Of a DNA stretch of 64,000 bases, positions 41,931 through 51,031 are shown piece after piece. Numbering within the stretch: position 1 is the stretch's first letter; every line of letters begins with the position of its first letter. Below the pieces are notes generated by a model. The model saw nothing but the letters and a program-made list of their open reading frames with translations. It was not told where the DNA came from and did not search any database. This DNA comes from Aldehydirespirator sp965204415 (lineage in GTDB: Bacteria > Actinomycetota > Acidimicrobiia > Acidimicrobiales > Aldehydirespiratoraceae), in assembly GCA_965204415.1 (NCBI GenBank), contig CBDBEL010000004.1:1550001-1614000 (forward strand), written 5' to 3'. A program made the position numbers and the translations under genes.

Positions 41931-43424
41931 GTGCTGAGGATGGATGAAGTCGAAATTGGTCACCGGTGGGAGCCGATCACCGACCTGACAGACGCCGACC
42001 GCGCCGCGGCCAGCGAGGAACTCCAGCCGCTGCTTCGCACATGGGAGGAGGTCCGCAAGGAACTACCGGATCACCTGGTGACCGCGTTCAACGAGCGACT
42101 CCGCCGCGAATGGGCTATCGAGACCGGCATCATCGAGCGCCTGTACACACTCGACGATGGAACGACGCGACTCTTGATCGAACAAGGCATCGACGCATCC
42201 CTGATCCCTCACGACGACAGCGAGGAGCCGCCCGAACTCATCGCCGGGATGATCGCTGACCACCTCGACGCAGTCGAGTGGCTGTTCGATGTCATCACGC
42301 AGAAGCGTTCGCTCTCGACGTCGTTCGTCAAGGAACTGCACCAGCTGATGACACGCAGGCAGGAGTTCGCGGCCGGCGTCGACATCTTCCGCCGACCCGC
42401 TCGAATCGAGCTGCTTCACGGCGCCTACAAGCGCAGACCCAACAATCCCACCCGGCCCGATGGGAAGATCCACCAGTACTGCCCACCGGAACACGTCGAT
42501 GCCGAGATGGACCGCCTGCTTGAGATGCATGAGGCTCACACTGCCTCCGGGATCGCGCCCGATGTCAGCGCGGCCTGGCTGCACCACCGTTTCGTGCAGA
42601 TCCATCCATTCCAGGACGGCAACGGGCGCGTGGCTCGTGCGATCGCGTCTCTTGTGCTGATCCGTGATGGCATGTTCCCGCTCGTCGTCACGAACAGGGA
42701 CCGCGAGCAGTATCTCGAAGTCCTGGGTGACGCCGACAACGGACACCTGGCTCCCTTCGTCGCCCTAGTGGCCCGCCTACAGAAGAAGTGGCTGGTGCAA
42801 GCCTTGGGAATAACAGGTGCTGTACGTCTGGAGGCCGAGCACCTAGATCAAGTCCTTGAGTCCATCGGCGAGACCTTCAGCCTGCGGGAGCAGGCTCTGC
42901 AGTCGGAGTTGGATGTGGCGAAGGAGACAGCCGAGGCGCTGCTGGATGGCGCGGTCGAGATGCTCGAAGGCATCAGAGGCCGGCTCGAGGAGCAGATCAG
43001 GTCAGAGTTCTTTGAGCGCAGTGTCTTCACGGACTTCAACCGCGACAGAGATGCCAAGCGCCGCGGCTACTACAGGTATCAGGTGAACGATACCGCTCGC
43101 CACTTCGAGTACTTCGCGAACATGCGCGACTATCACTCCTGGGCGCGGCTCGTCATCGAGACGGAGCAGGGACGGTCTGAGATCCTGCTTTCGCTCCATG
43201 GCGTGAACCGGGAGTATCGCGGGTTGATCGGTGCCTCCGTATGTTTCTTTCGACGCCAGAACGGCGACGTCGTCGAGCCGCAGATAACCGACTTGCAGCC
43301 GGCGTGCGAGGAGATGTTCCAGATCAACTACTTCGAACCTGCTGAGTCCGTTCTCCGTCGTTTCAGCCCCTGGCTCAGTCACTCACTGCTGCGCGGTCTC
43401 GATCAGTTCCGCCGCAGCGAATAG
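41931..43424 (+). CDS. Fic-family protein with long C-terminal extension
   Basis: 497 residues. The Fic core has the complete active-site loop HPFQDGNGRVAR near residue 225, so AMP or another nucleotide group could be transferred to a target protein. Before it, ETGIIER near residue 60 resembles the inhibitory [S/T]xxxE[G/N] motif but ends in Arg. After the Fic domain comes a helical stretch of about 70 residues likely to form a coiled coil (ETAEALLDGAVEMLEGIRGR). A C-terminal domain of about 150 residues that I do not recognise ends the protein. GTG 41931 has GGGAG at eight bases; ATG 41940 is in frame but has no spaced ribosome site. It is convergent with the helicase gene. Confidence 0.88.
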   Translation: MLRMDEVEIGHRWEPITDLTDADRAAASEELQPLLRTWEEVRKELPDHLVTAFNERLRREWAIETGIIERLYTLDDGTTRLLIEQGIDASLIPHDDSEEPPELIAGMIADHLDAVEWLFDVITQKRSLSTSFVKELHQLMTRRQEFAAGVDIFRRPARIELLHGAYKRRPNNPTRPDGKIHQYCPPEHVDAEMDRLLEMHEAHTASGIAPDVSAAWLHHRFVQIHPFQDGNGRVARAIASLVLIRDGMFPLVVTNRDREQYLEVLGDADNGHLAPFVALVARLQKKWLVQALGITGAVRLEAEHLDQVLESIGETFSLREQALQSELDVAKETAEALLDGAVEMLEGIRGRLEEQIRSEFFERSVFTDFNRDRDAKRRGYYRYQVNDTARHFEYFANMRDYHSWARLVIETEQGRSEILLSLHGVNREYRGLIGASVCFFRRQNGDVVEPQITDLQPACEEMFQINYFEPAESVLRRFSPWLSHSLLRGLDQFRRSE

Positions 43425-43470
43425 GAGGATCAGTCGGCAACACACCCGTCGGCGCCGGATCCCAAGCAGT

Positions 43471-46400
43471 TCAGGTGCGGTAGAGCATTCCTTTGTAGGC
43501 GGGGGTGAAGCCGGCTGACTCGAGGCGGGCCGCCCACGGGGTCTCCCGTACCGCGACTCCGTCGACCTTGGCGATCTCCAGTTTGCGGAGCCGGCCGTCC
43601 TTGACTAGGCCGATGATCGCCTCGATCCAGGCGTCGCCGGATTCTGCGGCCGCGAAGGTGGTGAGGGAGCGTCCGCCGCGTTCGACCGCCACTGCGGGCG
43701 CGCCGTCGATGAGCACCATGTGGGCGCCGGCGGTGCGGGCCGGGCGGCCGAGCGACTCGGGCCAGGCCAGCGCCGCCCCGTAGGGCTGGGCCGGGTCGGT
43801 GGCCGCCAGCACCACCGGCGCAGCGTCCGGCTCGGGCGTGCGGGCCCGCCGCAGGCGATCGACCGCGCCGGGCAGGGCGAACTGGGCCGCGCCCAGCCCG
43901 GCCACGAAGTAGCCCCGGCGGGCCTCGCCCCGCTCCTCCAGCGCCTTGAGCACCGGGTAGACCCCCGCGAACCCGCCGTCGATGCCCTCGCCCAGAGCAG
44001 TCTCTCGGGTGACCACGCCGTAGCGCTCGAGAAGCTGATGGGCCCGGGCCAGGGCCGATTCGGTGGGAGCGGGCTGGGGACTGAGCAGGGGCTCCACCAG
44101 CGACCAGCGGCCCGCGGCCGACGGCGGCCCGGTCGCACTGAGCCCTCCCAGCCGCAGGCGGCCCCGGCGGGAGCGACCAGCCCGGGACGGCGAGTGGCGG
44201 CTGCGGCCGCGAGCCGGGCCGCCGATGCGGGCCCGCAGGGGCGCAAGGGAGTCGTTGGTGACCTCGCCGGCCCACACCAGGTCCCACAGCGCGGCCAGCA
44301 CCGTCTCGGTGTCATACGGCAGCGACGCGGCCTGGGCCGCGGCCACCAGATCGCCCCAGAAGGACGCTCCCCGGTCGCGCAAGCGGGCTCGCAGCGCGTC
44401 GTGCAGGGTGCCCTCGCATCCCTCGGCGGCCGGCACCAGCAGCCCGGCCTGATCGCGGAACACCAGGCGGACCCGGCCGTCGGTGGCGCCCAGCGCTCCC
44501 GCGCCGACCCACGCGATCTCACCGGAGGTGCACAGCTGGTCCAGGTCGGCGGGCTTGTAGCCGATCATCCGGCAGGCCAGCACGTCAGCCTCCAGCACCG
44601 ATGCCGCAACCGGTGCCCCCTGCAGCTGCGCGACCACATCTGCCAGGGCGTCCACCCCCCGGCGCCGGCCCCCGACGCCCTGCCAGTCGGGCAGGAACCT
44701 GGCCAGCGCCTCGGGAGGCACCGGCTCCACCTCCTGGCGCAGTGCGGCCAGGCAGCGACGGCGGATTCGCCGCAGGACGTCGGCGTCGCAGAACTCGCGA
44801 TCGGCCCCGCCGGGCCGGAACTCGCCGCGCAGCAGGCGACCCTCGGCCACCAGCGACGCCAGCCGGGCGGTGACCGGCTGCTCGCCGACCCCCAGCCACC
44901 GGGCCACGTCCCGAGCCAGGAACGGACCGTGGGTGCGGGCATAGCGCACACACAGGTCGCCGAGCGGGTCGTCGACCGGCTCGGTGGCCGACGCGGGCAG
45001 CCCCACCGGCACCGCCGCACCGGCCGCGTCGCGCAAGCGGGCTGCGTCGGCGGCGTCGGCCACCACGTCCCGCCCGGCCAGGCGCACCTCGATGGCCCGG
45101 CGCTGCTCCACCAGCGTGCGCACCCACCCCGCGACCCGCTCGGCGTCGGATCCCGCCACCGGGACGGTCCGGGCCCGCAGCTCATCGAGTGTCAGCGGCC
45201 CGAGAACTCTCAGCAGGTCGTGGAGTTCGTCGGCGTCCCGGGCCTGGCCCCCGGCGACCAGCCGCTGCAACTCCAACTCGACGTCGGTGATCACCCCGGC
45301 GTCGAGCAGCTCTCGCAGCTCCTCGGCGCCGAGCAGGTCGCGCAGCAGGTCACGGTCGAGGGCCAGCGCCGCGGCCCGCCGCTCGGCGAGCGGGGCGTCG
45401 CCCTCGTACATGTACACCGCGATCCACGAGAACAGCAGCGACTGGGCGAACGGCGACGCCTGGGGGGAGTCCACCGCCACCATCCGGATCCGGCGGCTGC
45501 GCAGGTCGGCCATGAGCTCGACCAGCGCGGGAAGGTCGAACACGTCGTTGAGGCACTCCCGGGTGGTCTCCAGCAGGATCGGGAACGAAGGGAACTTGGC
45601 CGCCACCGACAGCAGGTCTGCGGCCCGCTGGCGCTGCTGCCACAGCGGTGTGCGCTGGTCGGGGCGGCGCCGGGGCAGCAGCAGCGCCCGGGCCGCGCAC
45701 TCCCGGAACCGCGACGCGAACATCGACGTCTCGGGCAGGCGCGACACCACCAAGTCCTGGATCTCCTCTGGGTCGAACAGCAGGTCGTCCAGCGGGAGCT
45801 CGTCGATGGCCTCGGGCAGCCGCATCACGATCCCGTCGTCGCCCCACATCAGGTCCACGTCCACGCCCCACGCCTCGCGCAGGCGGGCTTGCAGCGCGAC
45901 GCCCCAGGGCGCGTGGACCTGGGCGCCGAAGGGGGTGAGCACGCACACCCGCCAGTCGCCGATCTCGTCGCGGAAGCGCTCCACCACCACGGTGCGGTCG
46001 TCGGGCACCGCGCCGGTGGCAGCCGACTGGTCCTCCAGGTAGGCGACGAGGTTCTCGGCAGCCGTCTCGTCGAGGCCGCAGCGCTGCCGCAGCCGGTCCT
46101 TGGCCGCCTCGGCATCACCGGAGCGCAGCTCCCGCACGAGGCGCCCGACAGCTCGGCCGAGCTCGAGGGGGCGGCCGGGCCCGTCGCCGTGCCAGAAAGG
46201 CATCTTGCCTAGCTCGCCGGGAGCGGGTGTGACCACCACCCGCTCGAAGGTGATGTCGACGATGCGCCACGAGGTCGCGCCGAGCAGGAACGTCTCCCCC
46301 ACCCGGCTCTCGTAGACCATCTCCTCGTCGAGCTCGCCCACCCTGGTCCCGTCGGGCAGGAACACGCCGAACAGCCCCCGGTCGGGGATGGTGCCGGCGT

Positions 46401-48138
46401 TGGTGACCGCCAGGCGCTGGGCGCCGGCCCGCCCCCGCAGCATCCCGCTGGCCCGGTCCCACACCACTCGGGGCCTCAGCTCGGAGAACTCCTCGGCCGG
46501 GTAGGTGCCCGACAGCAGCTCCAGCACGCTGTGCAGCACGTCGTCGGACAGCTCGGCGAAGCCCGCGCTGCGCCTGAGCACCGCGGCCAGCCGGTCGACG
46601 GGCCAGTCGTCCATGGCGCACATGGCCACGATCTGCTGGGCGGCCACGTCGATGGGGTTGCGCAGGTAGCGGGTGTGCTCCACCTCGCCGGAGTGCATGC
46701 GCTCCACCACCGTGGCCGCCTCGAGCAGGTCGGCCCGGTGCTTGGGGAAGATCCGCCCCCGGCTGGGCTCGCCCACCCGGTGGCCGGCCCGGCCGATGCG
46801 CTGCAGCCCCGAGGCCACCGACCCCGGCGAGGCCACCTGTACGACCAGGTCCACCGCGCCCATGTCGATGCCGAGCTCGAGGGTGGAGGTAGCCACCAGC
46901 CCCCGCAGCTCGCCCCGCTTGAGCTCGTCCTCGATCAGCAGGCGGCGCTGGCGCGACAGCGACCCGTGATGGGTCTTGACCAGCTCGAACCCGTCGGCCG
47001 GCCCGGCACCCACCTGCTCATCGCCCAGCGCAACCGGCGGCGGCACCTGCAACAGGCTCTCGATCGACTCGCCCACATGCACGGGACCGGCCGCGCCACC
47101 GCGGTCGCCGGCCGTGCCGGCCCGTTCCTCAGCCTCCCGGCCATCGCTCTCGAGATGCAGTTCGTTGAGGCGGGCGGCCAGGCGCTCCGCCAATCGCCGG
47201 GCGTTGGCGAAGATCAGCGTCGACTGGTGGGACTGAACCAACTCCAGCAGGCGGGGATGGATGGCGGGCCAGATGCTGCGCCGCATCGGTCCGGCCGCGG
47301 CTCCTGCCGACGCCGGCGGCTCGACGGTCTCGCCCAGTGAGGCCATGTCGGCCACCGGGACCACCACCTCCACGTCGAGTTCCTTGCGGGCTCCGGCGTC
47401 TACCACGGTGACCGGCCGGGGCACCGGCGATCCGTGTCCGGTGCCGGTGAAGCCGCCGAGGAAGCGGGCGATCTCGTCGAGGGGCCGCTGGGTCGCTGAC
47501 AGCGCGATGCGCTGGGGCGAGCGCTGGCACAGCTCCTCCAGCCGCTCCAGCGACACCATCAGGTGGGTGCCCCGCTTGCTGGCGGCCACCGCGTGGATCT
47601 CGTCGATGATCACGTGCTGAACCCCGGTGAGGATCTGGCGGGCCTGGCTGGTGAGCATCAGGAACAGCGACTCGGGCGTGGTGATCAGGATGTTGGGGGG
47701 ATGCCGCACCAGCCGCCGGCGCTCGTCGGCCGAGGTGTCCCCGGTGCGCAGCCCCACGGTGGGCTCGTGCACGTCCACCCCGAGGCGCTCGGCGGCCAGC
47801 CGGATGCCGTGCAGCGGGGCCCTCAGGTTCTTCTCAACGTCCACCGCCAGCGCTCGCAGGGGCGACACGTAGAGCACTCGGGTGCCCTCCCCGGCCGCGG
47901 CGGTGCCCGGCGACATGAGCCGGTCGATGGCCCACAGGAACGCGGCCAGCGTCTTGCCGGTGCCGGTGGGGGCGCACACCAGCGTGTGGTCGCCGGCCGC
48001 GATAGACGGCCAGCCCTCGGACTGGGGCGCGGTCGGCGCGGCGAAGGCCGACGCGAACCACGCCCGGGTCGGCTCGGAGAAAGCAGCAAGCGGGTCGGCT
48101 GCCACGCCGCCACCGTACTGACCCCCTGCGACACCCAT
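43471..48138 (-). CDS. lhr: Lhr-type large ATP-dependent helicase
   Basis: About 1,555 residues, normal for full-length Lhr. Walker A CAPTGTGKT is at about 55-63, the DEIH box near 179, SAT in RIALSATQRPL. The second RecA domain has KTHHGSLSRQRRL and STLELGIDMG with QRIGRAGHR. The Lhr core (winged helix, beta-sheet bundle) and the long C-terminal half follow. Lhr unwinds DNA or RNA-DNA hybrids and acts in DNA repair. Start is uncertain: ATG 48138 and ATG 48159 are both in frame; homology begins near residue 15. The ATG at 48159 overlaps head-on with the ATG of the divergent neighbour. Confidence 0.93.
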   Translation of the reverse strand: MGVAGGQYGGGVAADPLAAFSEPTRAWFASAFAAPTAPQSEGWPSIAAGDHTLVCAPTGTGKTLAAFLWAIDRLMSPGTAAAGEGTRVLYVSPLRALAVDVEKNLRAPLHGIRLAAERLGVDVHEPTVGLRTGDTSADERRRLVRHPPNILITTPESLFLMLTSQARQILTGVQHVIIDEIHAVAASKRGTHLMVSLERLEELCQRSPQRIALSATQRPLDEIARFLGGFTGTGHGSPVPRPVTVVDAGARKELDVEVVVPVADMASLGETVEPPASAGAAAGPMRRSIWPAIHPRLLELVQSHQSTLIFANARRLAERLAARLNELHLESDGREAEERAGTAGDRGGAAGPVHVGESIESLLQVPPPVALGDEQVGAGPADGFELVKTHHGSLSRQRRLLIEDELKRGELRGLVATSTLELGIDMGAVDLVVQVASPGSVASGLQRIGRAGHRVGEPSRGRIFPKHRADLLEAATVVERMHSGEVEHTRYLRNPIDVAAQQIVAMCAMDDWPVDRLAAVLRRSAGFAELSDDVLHSVLELLSGTYPAEEFSELRPRVVWDRASGMLRGRAGAQRLAVTNAGTIPDRGLFGVFLPDGTRVGELDEEMVYESRVGETFLLGATSWRIVDITFERVVVTPAPGELGKMPFWHGDGPGRPLELGRAVGRLVRELRSGDAEAAKDRLRQRCGLDETAAENLVAYLEDQSAATGAVPDDRTVVVERFRDEIGDWRVCVLTPFGAQVHAPWGVALQARLREAWGVDVDLMWGDDGIVMRLPEAIDELPLDDLLFDPEEIQDLVVSRLPETSMFASRFRECAARALLLPRRRPDQRTPLWQQRQRAADLLSVAAKFPSFPILLETTRECLNDVFDLPALVELMADLRSRRIRMVAVDSPQASPFAQSLLFSWIAVYMYEGDAPLAERRAAALALDRDLLRDLLGAEELRELLDAGVITDVELELQRLVAGGQARDADELHDLLRVLGPLTLDELRARTVPVAGSDAERVAGWVRTLVEQRRAIEVRLAGRDVVADAADAARLRDAAGAAVPVGLPASATEPVDDPLGDLCVRYARTHGPFLARDVARWLGVGEQPVTARLASLVAEGRLLRGEFRPGGADREFCDADVLRRIRRRCLAALRQEVEPVPPEALARFLPDWQGVGGRRRGVDALADVVAQLQGAPVAASVLEADVLACRMIGYKPADLDQLCTSGEIAWVGAGALGATDGRVRLVFRDQAGLLVPAAEGCEGTLHDALRARLRDRGASFWGDLVAAAQAASLPYDTETVLAALWDLVWAGEVTNDSLAPLRARIGGPARGRSRHSPSRAGRSRRGRLRLGGLSATGPPSAAGRWSLVEPLLSPQPAPTESALARAHQLLERYGVVTRETALGEGIDGGFAGVYPVLKALEERGEARRGYFVAGLGAAQFALPGAVDRLRRARTPEPDAAPVVLAATDPAQPYGAALAWPESLGRPARTAGAHMVLIDGAPAVAVERGGRSLTTFAAAESGDAWIEAIIGLVKDGRLRKLEIAKVDGVAVRETPWAARLESAGFTPAYKGMLYRT

Positions 48139-48157
48139 CGGGCCTACAGTAAGTCCC

Positions 48158-49105
48158 ATGACTCATCCATTCCGCTTCGGTGTCGAGCTGAAGGGCCCGT
48201 TGCCTGGCCTGACCTGGGCCCAGACGGCGCAGCGCGTGGAGGAACTCGGTTTCTCCAACCTGGTGATGCCCGACCACTTCGACGAGCAGTACGCCGTGGG
48301 CCCGGGCCTGGCCGCTGCGGCCGCGGCCACCACCAACCTGCGATTCAGCGCCTTCGTGTACGGCAACGACTACCGCCATCCGGTGATGGCGGCCAAGGAG
48401 GTGGCCACCCTCGACATCCTGTCCGGCGGCCGCATGGACCTCGGGCTCGGAGCGGGCTGGAAGCGGGTCGACTACGACGAGGCCGGTTTGGACTACGACC
48501 CGCCGGGGGTGCGCGTCGACCGCATGGTCGAGTCGCTGCACATCATCCGCGCCCTTTTCGAGGAAGGGCCGGTCACATTCGAGGGCGAGCACTACACGAT
48601 CCGCGGCCTCGAAGGCCTGCCCAAGCCGGTGCAGTCGCCGATGCCGGTGGCCATCGGCGGAGGCGGGCGCCGGATGCTCACCCTGGCCGGTCGTCACGCC
48701 GACATCGTGGGCGTGAACGCCAACCTGCGCTCCGGCGAGATAGGCCTCGACGCCATGAACGACGTCCTCGGCGCCGATCGCTTCGACACCAAGCTCGAAT
48801 GGGTGCGAGAAGCAGCCGGCGACCGCTTCGACCAGCTAGTGCTCAACGTGCTGATCGCTGCGTGGCAGATCACCGACGGCGGTCGAGCCACGACGGAGGC
48901 GATGGAGGCCACCGCAAGCATGTTCGGCCAGCCGCCCGAGGTGTTGGCCGACGTTCCATTGCTGTTGATCGGGTCACCGGCCGAGATCGCCGACACCCTC
49001 CGCCAGCGGCGGGAGCGTTGGGGCTTCAGTTACATGATTCTGGGTGCCGCCAACACCGACGTCGAGGCCTTCGCCCCCGTGATCGCAGAACTCGACGGCG
49101 AGTGA
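48158..49105 (+). CDS. LLM-class oxidoreductase, probably F420-dependent
   Basis: 315 residues. The luciferase-like barrel starts FRFGVELKGPLPGLTWAQTA, then LGFSNLVMPDHFDEQY, and ATLDILSGGRMDLGLGAGW, a cofactor phosphate site. This form is common among actinobacterial F420-dependent enzymes, but FMN cannot be excluded. The gene begins at ATG 48158, two bases inside the alternative start of the divergent helicase gene, so promoters of the two must overlap. Codon use here matches the window, unlike the other luciferase-like gene at 17422. Substrate unknown. Confidence 0.88.
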   Translation: MTHPFRFGVELKGPLPGLTWAQTAQRVEELGFSNLVMPDHFDEQYAVGPGLAAAAAATTNLRFSAFVYGNDYRHPVMAAKEVATLDILSGGRMDLGLGAGWKRVDYDEAGLDYDPPGVRVDRMVESLHIIRALFEEGPVTFEGEHYTIRGLEGLPKPVQSPMPVAIGGGGRRMLTLAGRHADIVGVNANLRSGEIGLDAMNDVLGADRFDTKLEWVREAAGDRFDQLVLNVLIAAWQITDGGRATTEAMEATASMFGQPPEVLADVPLLLIGSPAEIADTLRQRRERWGFSYMILGAANTDVEAFAPVIAELDGE

Positions 49106-49139
49106 GCGCGAGCGCACCGGCCGCGCCTATGGTGGAGCC

Positions 49140-49841
49140 ATGACGTCGACCGCGGCCGAGGCGGCGCCCTACGAGTCGCCCGAATGGCATCCCGCCTTCG
49201 AGGAGTACTGCGAGACCATCTTCGAGTTGGCCGAGGACGACCTGGAGGTGATCCAGGCCCGCATCGCCGACCGGCTGGAGATCTCCCGCCCCGCGGTGTC
49301 GGAGATGATCCGGCGGATGCAGGCCGAGGGCCTGGTCGAGGAGGGCAAGGGCACGATCGAGCTCACCGCCCGGGGATACTCGCTGGCGGAGACCGTGGTG
49401 AGGCGCCACCGGCTGGCCGAGTGCTTCCTCACCGACATTCTGGGGCTCTCGTGGGCGGAGGCCCATCAGGAGGCAGGCAAGTGGGAGCACGTCATCTCCC
49501 CCTCGGTGGAGAAGGCCATGATGCGGGTGCTTGAGGAGCCGACCACCTGCCCCCACGGCAACCCGATCCCCGGCTCGGGCTACGAGCCGCCCGAGATGGT
49601 GACGCTGGACACCCTCCAGGTGGGACGGGACTTCACCGTGCAGCGCATCCCCGAGGAGCTGGAGTTCCAGCCGGGGATGCTCGAGTTCCTCGAGCAGGCG
49701 CAGGTGACACCCGGATCCACGGGTACGGTCACCGCCCGCTCCCCCGACGGCACCTTCACCCTCAGTGTCGAGGGCGGACCGGTCGGCCTGAGCGACTACG
49801 CCACCTCCCGCATCCTCGTCACCGCCGCGCCGGCCAGCTGA
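49140..49841 (+). CDS. DtxR/MntR/IdeR-family metal-dependent regulator
   Basis: 233 residues. The N-terminal winged helix (PAFEEYCETIFELAEDDLEV ... ISRPAVSEMIRRMQAEGLVE) is followed by the dimerisation and metal-binding domain (VVRRHRLAECFLTDILGLSW, EAHQEAGKWEHVIS). The CPHGNPIPG motif is diagnostic. An SH3-like C-terminal domain completes it. IdeR and MntR sense Fe2+ or Mn2+ and repress uptake genes; which metal is not clear. ATG 49140 is used. It lies 34 bases after the oxidoreductase, probably with its own promoter. Confidence 0.93.
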   Translation: MTSTAAEAAPYESPEWHPAFEEYCETIFELAEDDLEVIQARIADRLEISRPAVSEMIRRMQAEGLVEEGKGTIELTARGYSLAETVVRRHRLAECFLTDILGLSWAEAHQEAGKWEHVISPSVEKAMMRVLEEPTTCPHGNPIPGSGYEPPEMVTLDTLQVGRDFTVQRIPEELEFQPGMLEFLEQAQVTPGSTGTVTARSPDGTFTLSVEGGPVGLSDYATSRILVTAAPAS

Positions 49842-49891
49842 GCCCCTCGACACTCGCGCTCACTCTCGGGCGCGGACTTCGGCCGTGTGCT

Positions 49892-49910
49892 ACTTTGATG
49901 TGATCAAAGT
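49892..49910 (+). promoter_or_regulatory. Palindromic operator before the importer/dioxygenase operon
   Basis: ACTTTGAT (49892-49899), GTG, ATCAAAGT (49903-49910), with perfect eight-base arms. It lies 54 bases before the binding-protein start at 49965. The same TTTGAT-N3-ATCAAA occurs at 60003-60017 between two other divergent genes. An XRE-cupin regulator is encoded between the two sites. Confidence 0.7.
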
Positions 49911-49964
49911 GAGCTCAGCCTTCAGCGGCTCGCCGCCGGAGGCTGCCCGAACAGGGGGATCCCC

Positions 49965-51002
49965 ATGACCGCCAACCAATTCTCCAGACGCACGTTCCTG
50001 GGAGGCACCGCCGCCGGGGCCGGCCTGCTGCTGGGCGGCAGCACCCTCATCACGGCGTGTTCGGGCTCCGAGCCCGTGCCCGCCGCCCTGACGCCGGTGA
50101 ACTTCCACCTGAGCTGGTTCGACTCGGTGCAGTTCGGCGGCTCCTACGTCGCCGACGCCAACGGCCACTACGCCGCTAACGGGCTCGACGTGACGCTGGT
50201 GCCGGGCGGACCGGGCGTGTCGCCCGACACCTCGGTCATTGCGGGCCAGTCCATCATGGGCATATCGGCCGCCAACTTCGCGGGCCAGGCGGTGGCCGAC
50301 GGCGCGCCGCTCAAGGTCGTGGGCGTGGCCATGCAGCGCAACCCCTTCGTGATCGCCTCGCTCACGAGCAACCCGGTCAACGAGCCCAAGGACCTGGAGG
50401 GCCGGAGGCTCGGCATGGCCTTCAACAACCAGCTCGACCTCGAGCTGCTGTCGTCGCTCAACGGCGTCGACGTCAACGCCATCGAGGTCATCCAGGCCGA
50501 CTACGACCCGGCCCCGCTGGTCAACGGCGAGGTCGACTGCCTGCTGTGCTGGCTCGTCGACCTGCCGGTGGCCATGACCGTGGCCGGCATCGACAACACC
50601 ACCATGCTGTTCGCCGACTTCGGCTACGCGGTCCACAGCCAGACCTACATCGTCACCGAGGAGACCCTGGCCAACAACCGCGAGACCGTGAAGTCGCTGC
50701 TGCGGGGCGAGATCCTCGGCTGGCAGGACCACAAGGCCGACCCGGACACGTCCGCGCAGGTGACCGTCGACCGGTTCCCCGACGCGGGCATGGACTACGA
50801 GACCGAGAGGATCAAGGCCCACGAGTTCGTCAAGCTGATGTTCAGCGACGTGACCGACGCCAGCGGCTTCCTGTGGTGGACCGACCAGTCGGTGGCCGAC
50901 AACATCCGCGTCCTGAAGGCGCTCGGCGTGAACGTCTCCGAGGACTTCTGGGACCGCTCCCTGCTCGCCGAGATCTACGCCGACGGTCCCGTGCTGTCGT
51001 GA
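49965..51002 (+). CDS. ABC importer substrate-binding protein (NMT1/THI5/SsuA type), Tat-exported lipoprotein
   Basis: 345 residues. The signal peptide has twin arginine SRRTFLGG (RR at 8-9) and ends in LITAC with the lipidated Cys at 32. The type 2 binding fold starts with VNFHLSWFDSVQFGGSYVAD, characteristic of NMT1/THI5-like proteins that bind pyrimidines, sulfonates, taurine or aromatic acids. It is the first gene of an importer operon; ATPase and fused permease follow. GGGGGAT lies close to the ATG. Co-transcription with a dioxygenase suggests the bound compound is later hydroxylated. Confidence 0.92.
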   Translation: MTANQFSRRTFLGGTAAGAGLLLGGSTLITACSGSEPVPAALTPVNFHLSWFDSVQFGGSYVADANGHYAANGLDVTLVPGGPGVSPDTSVIAGQSIMGISAANFAGQAVADGAPLKVVGVAMQRNPFVIASLTSNPVNEPKDLEGRRLGMAFNNQLDLELLSSLNGVDVNAIEVIQADYDPAPLVNGEVDCLLCWLVDLPVAMTVAGIDNTTMLFADFGYAVHSQTYIVTEETLANNRETVKSLLRGEILGWQDHKADPDTSAQVTVDRFPDAGMDYETERIKAHEFVKLMFSDVTDASGFLWWTDQSVADNIRVLKALGVNVSEDFWDRSLLAEIYADGPVLS

Positions 51003-51031
51003 CGTAGCGTTCGCCGGAGCATCGCAGCAAA

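Noticed and set aside
43720..46212. 830-residue open frame antisense to the helicase
   Set aside because: Its composition (Arg, Gly, His, Gln-rich) is that of a GC-rich shadow frame; the helicase motifs on the other strand are complete.
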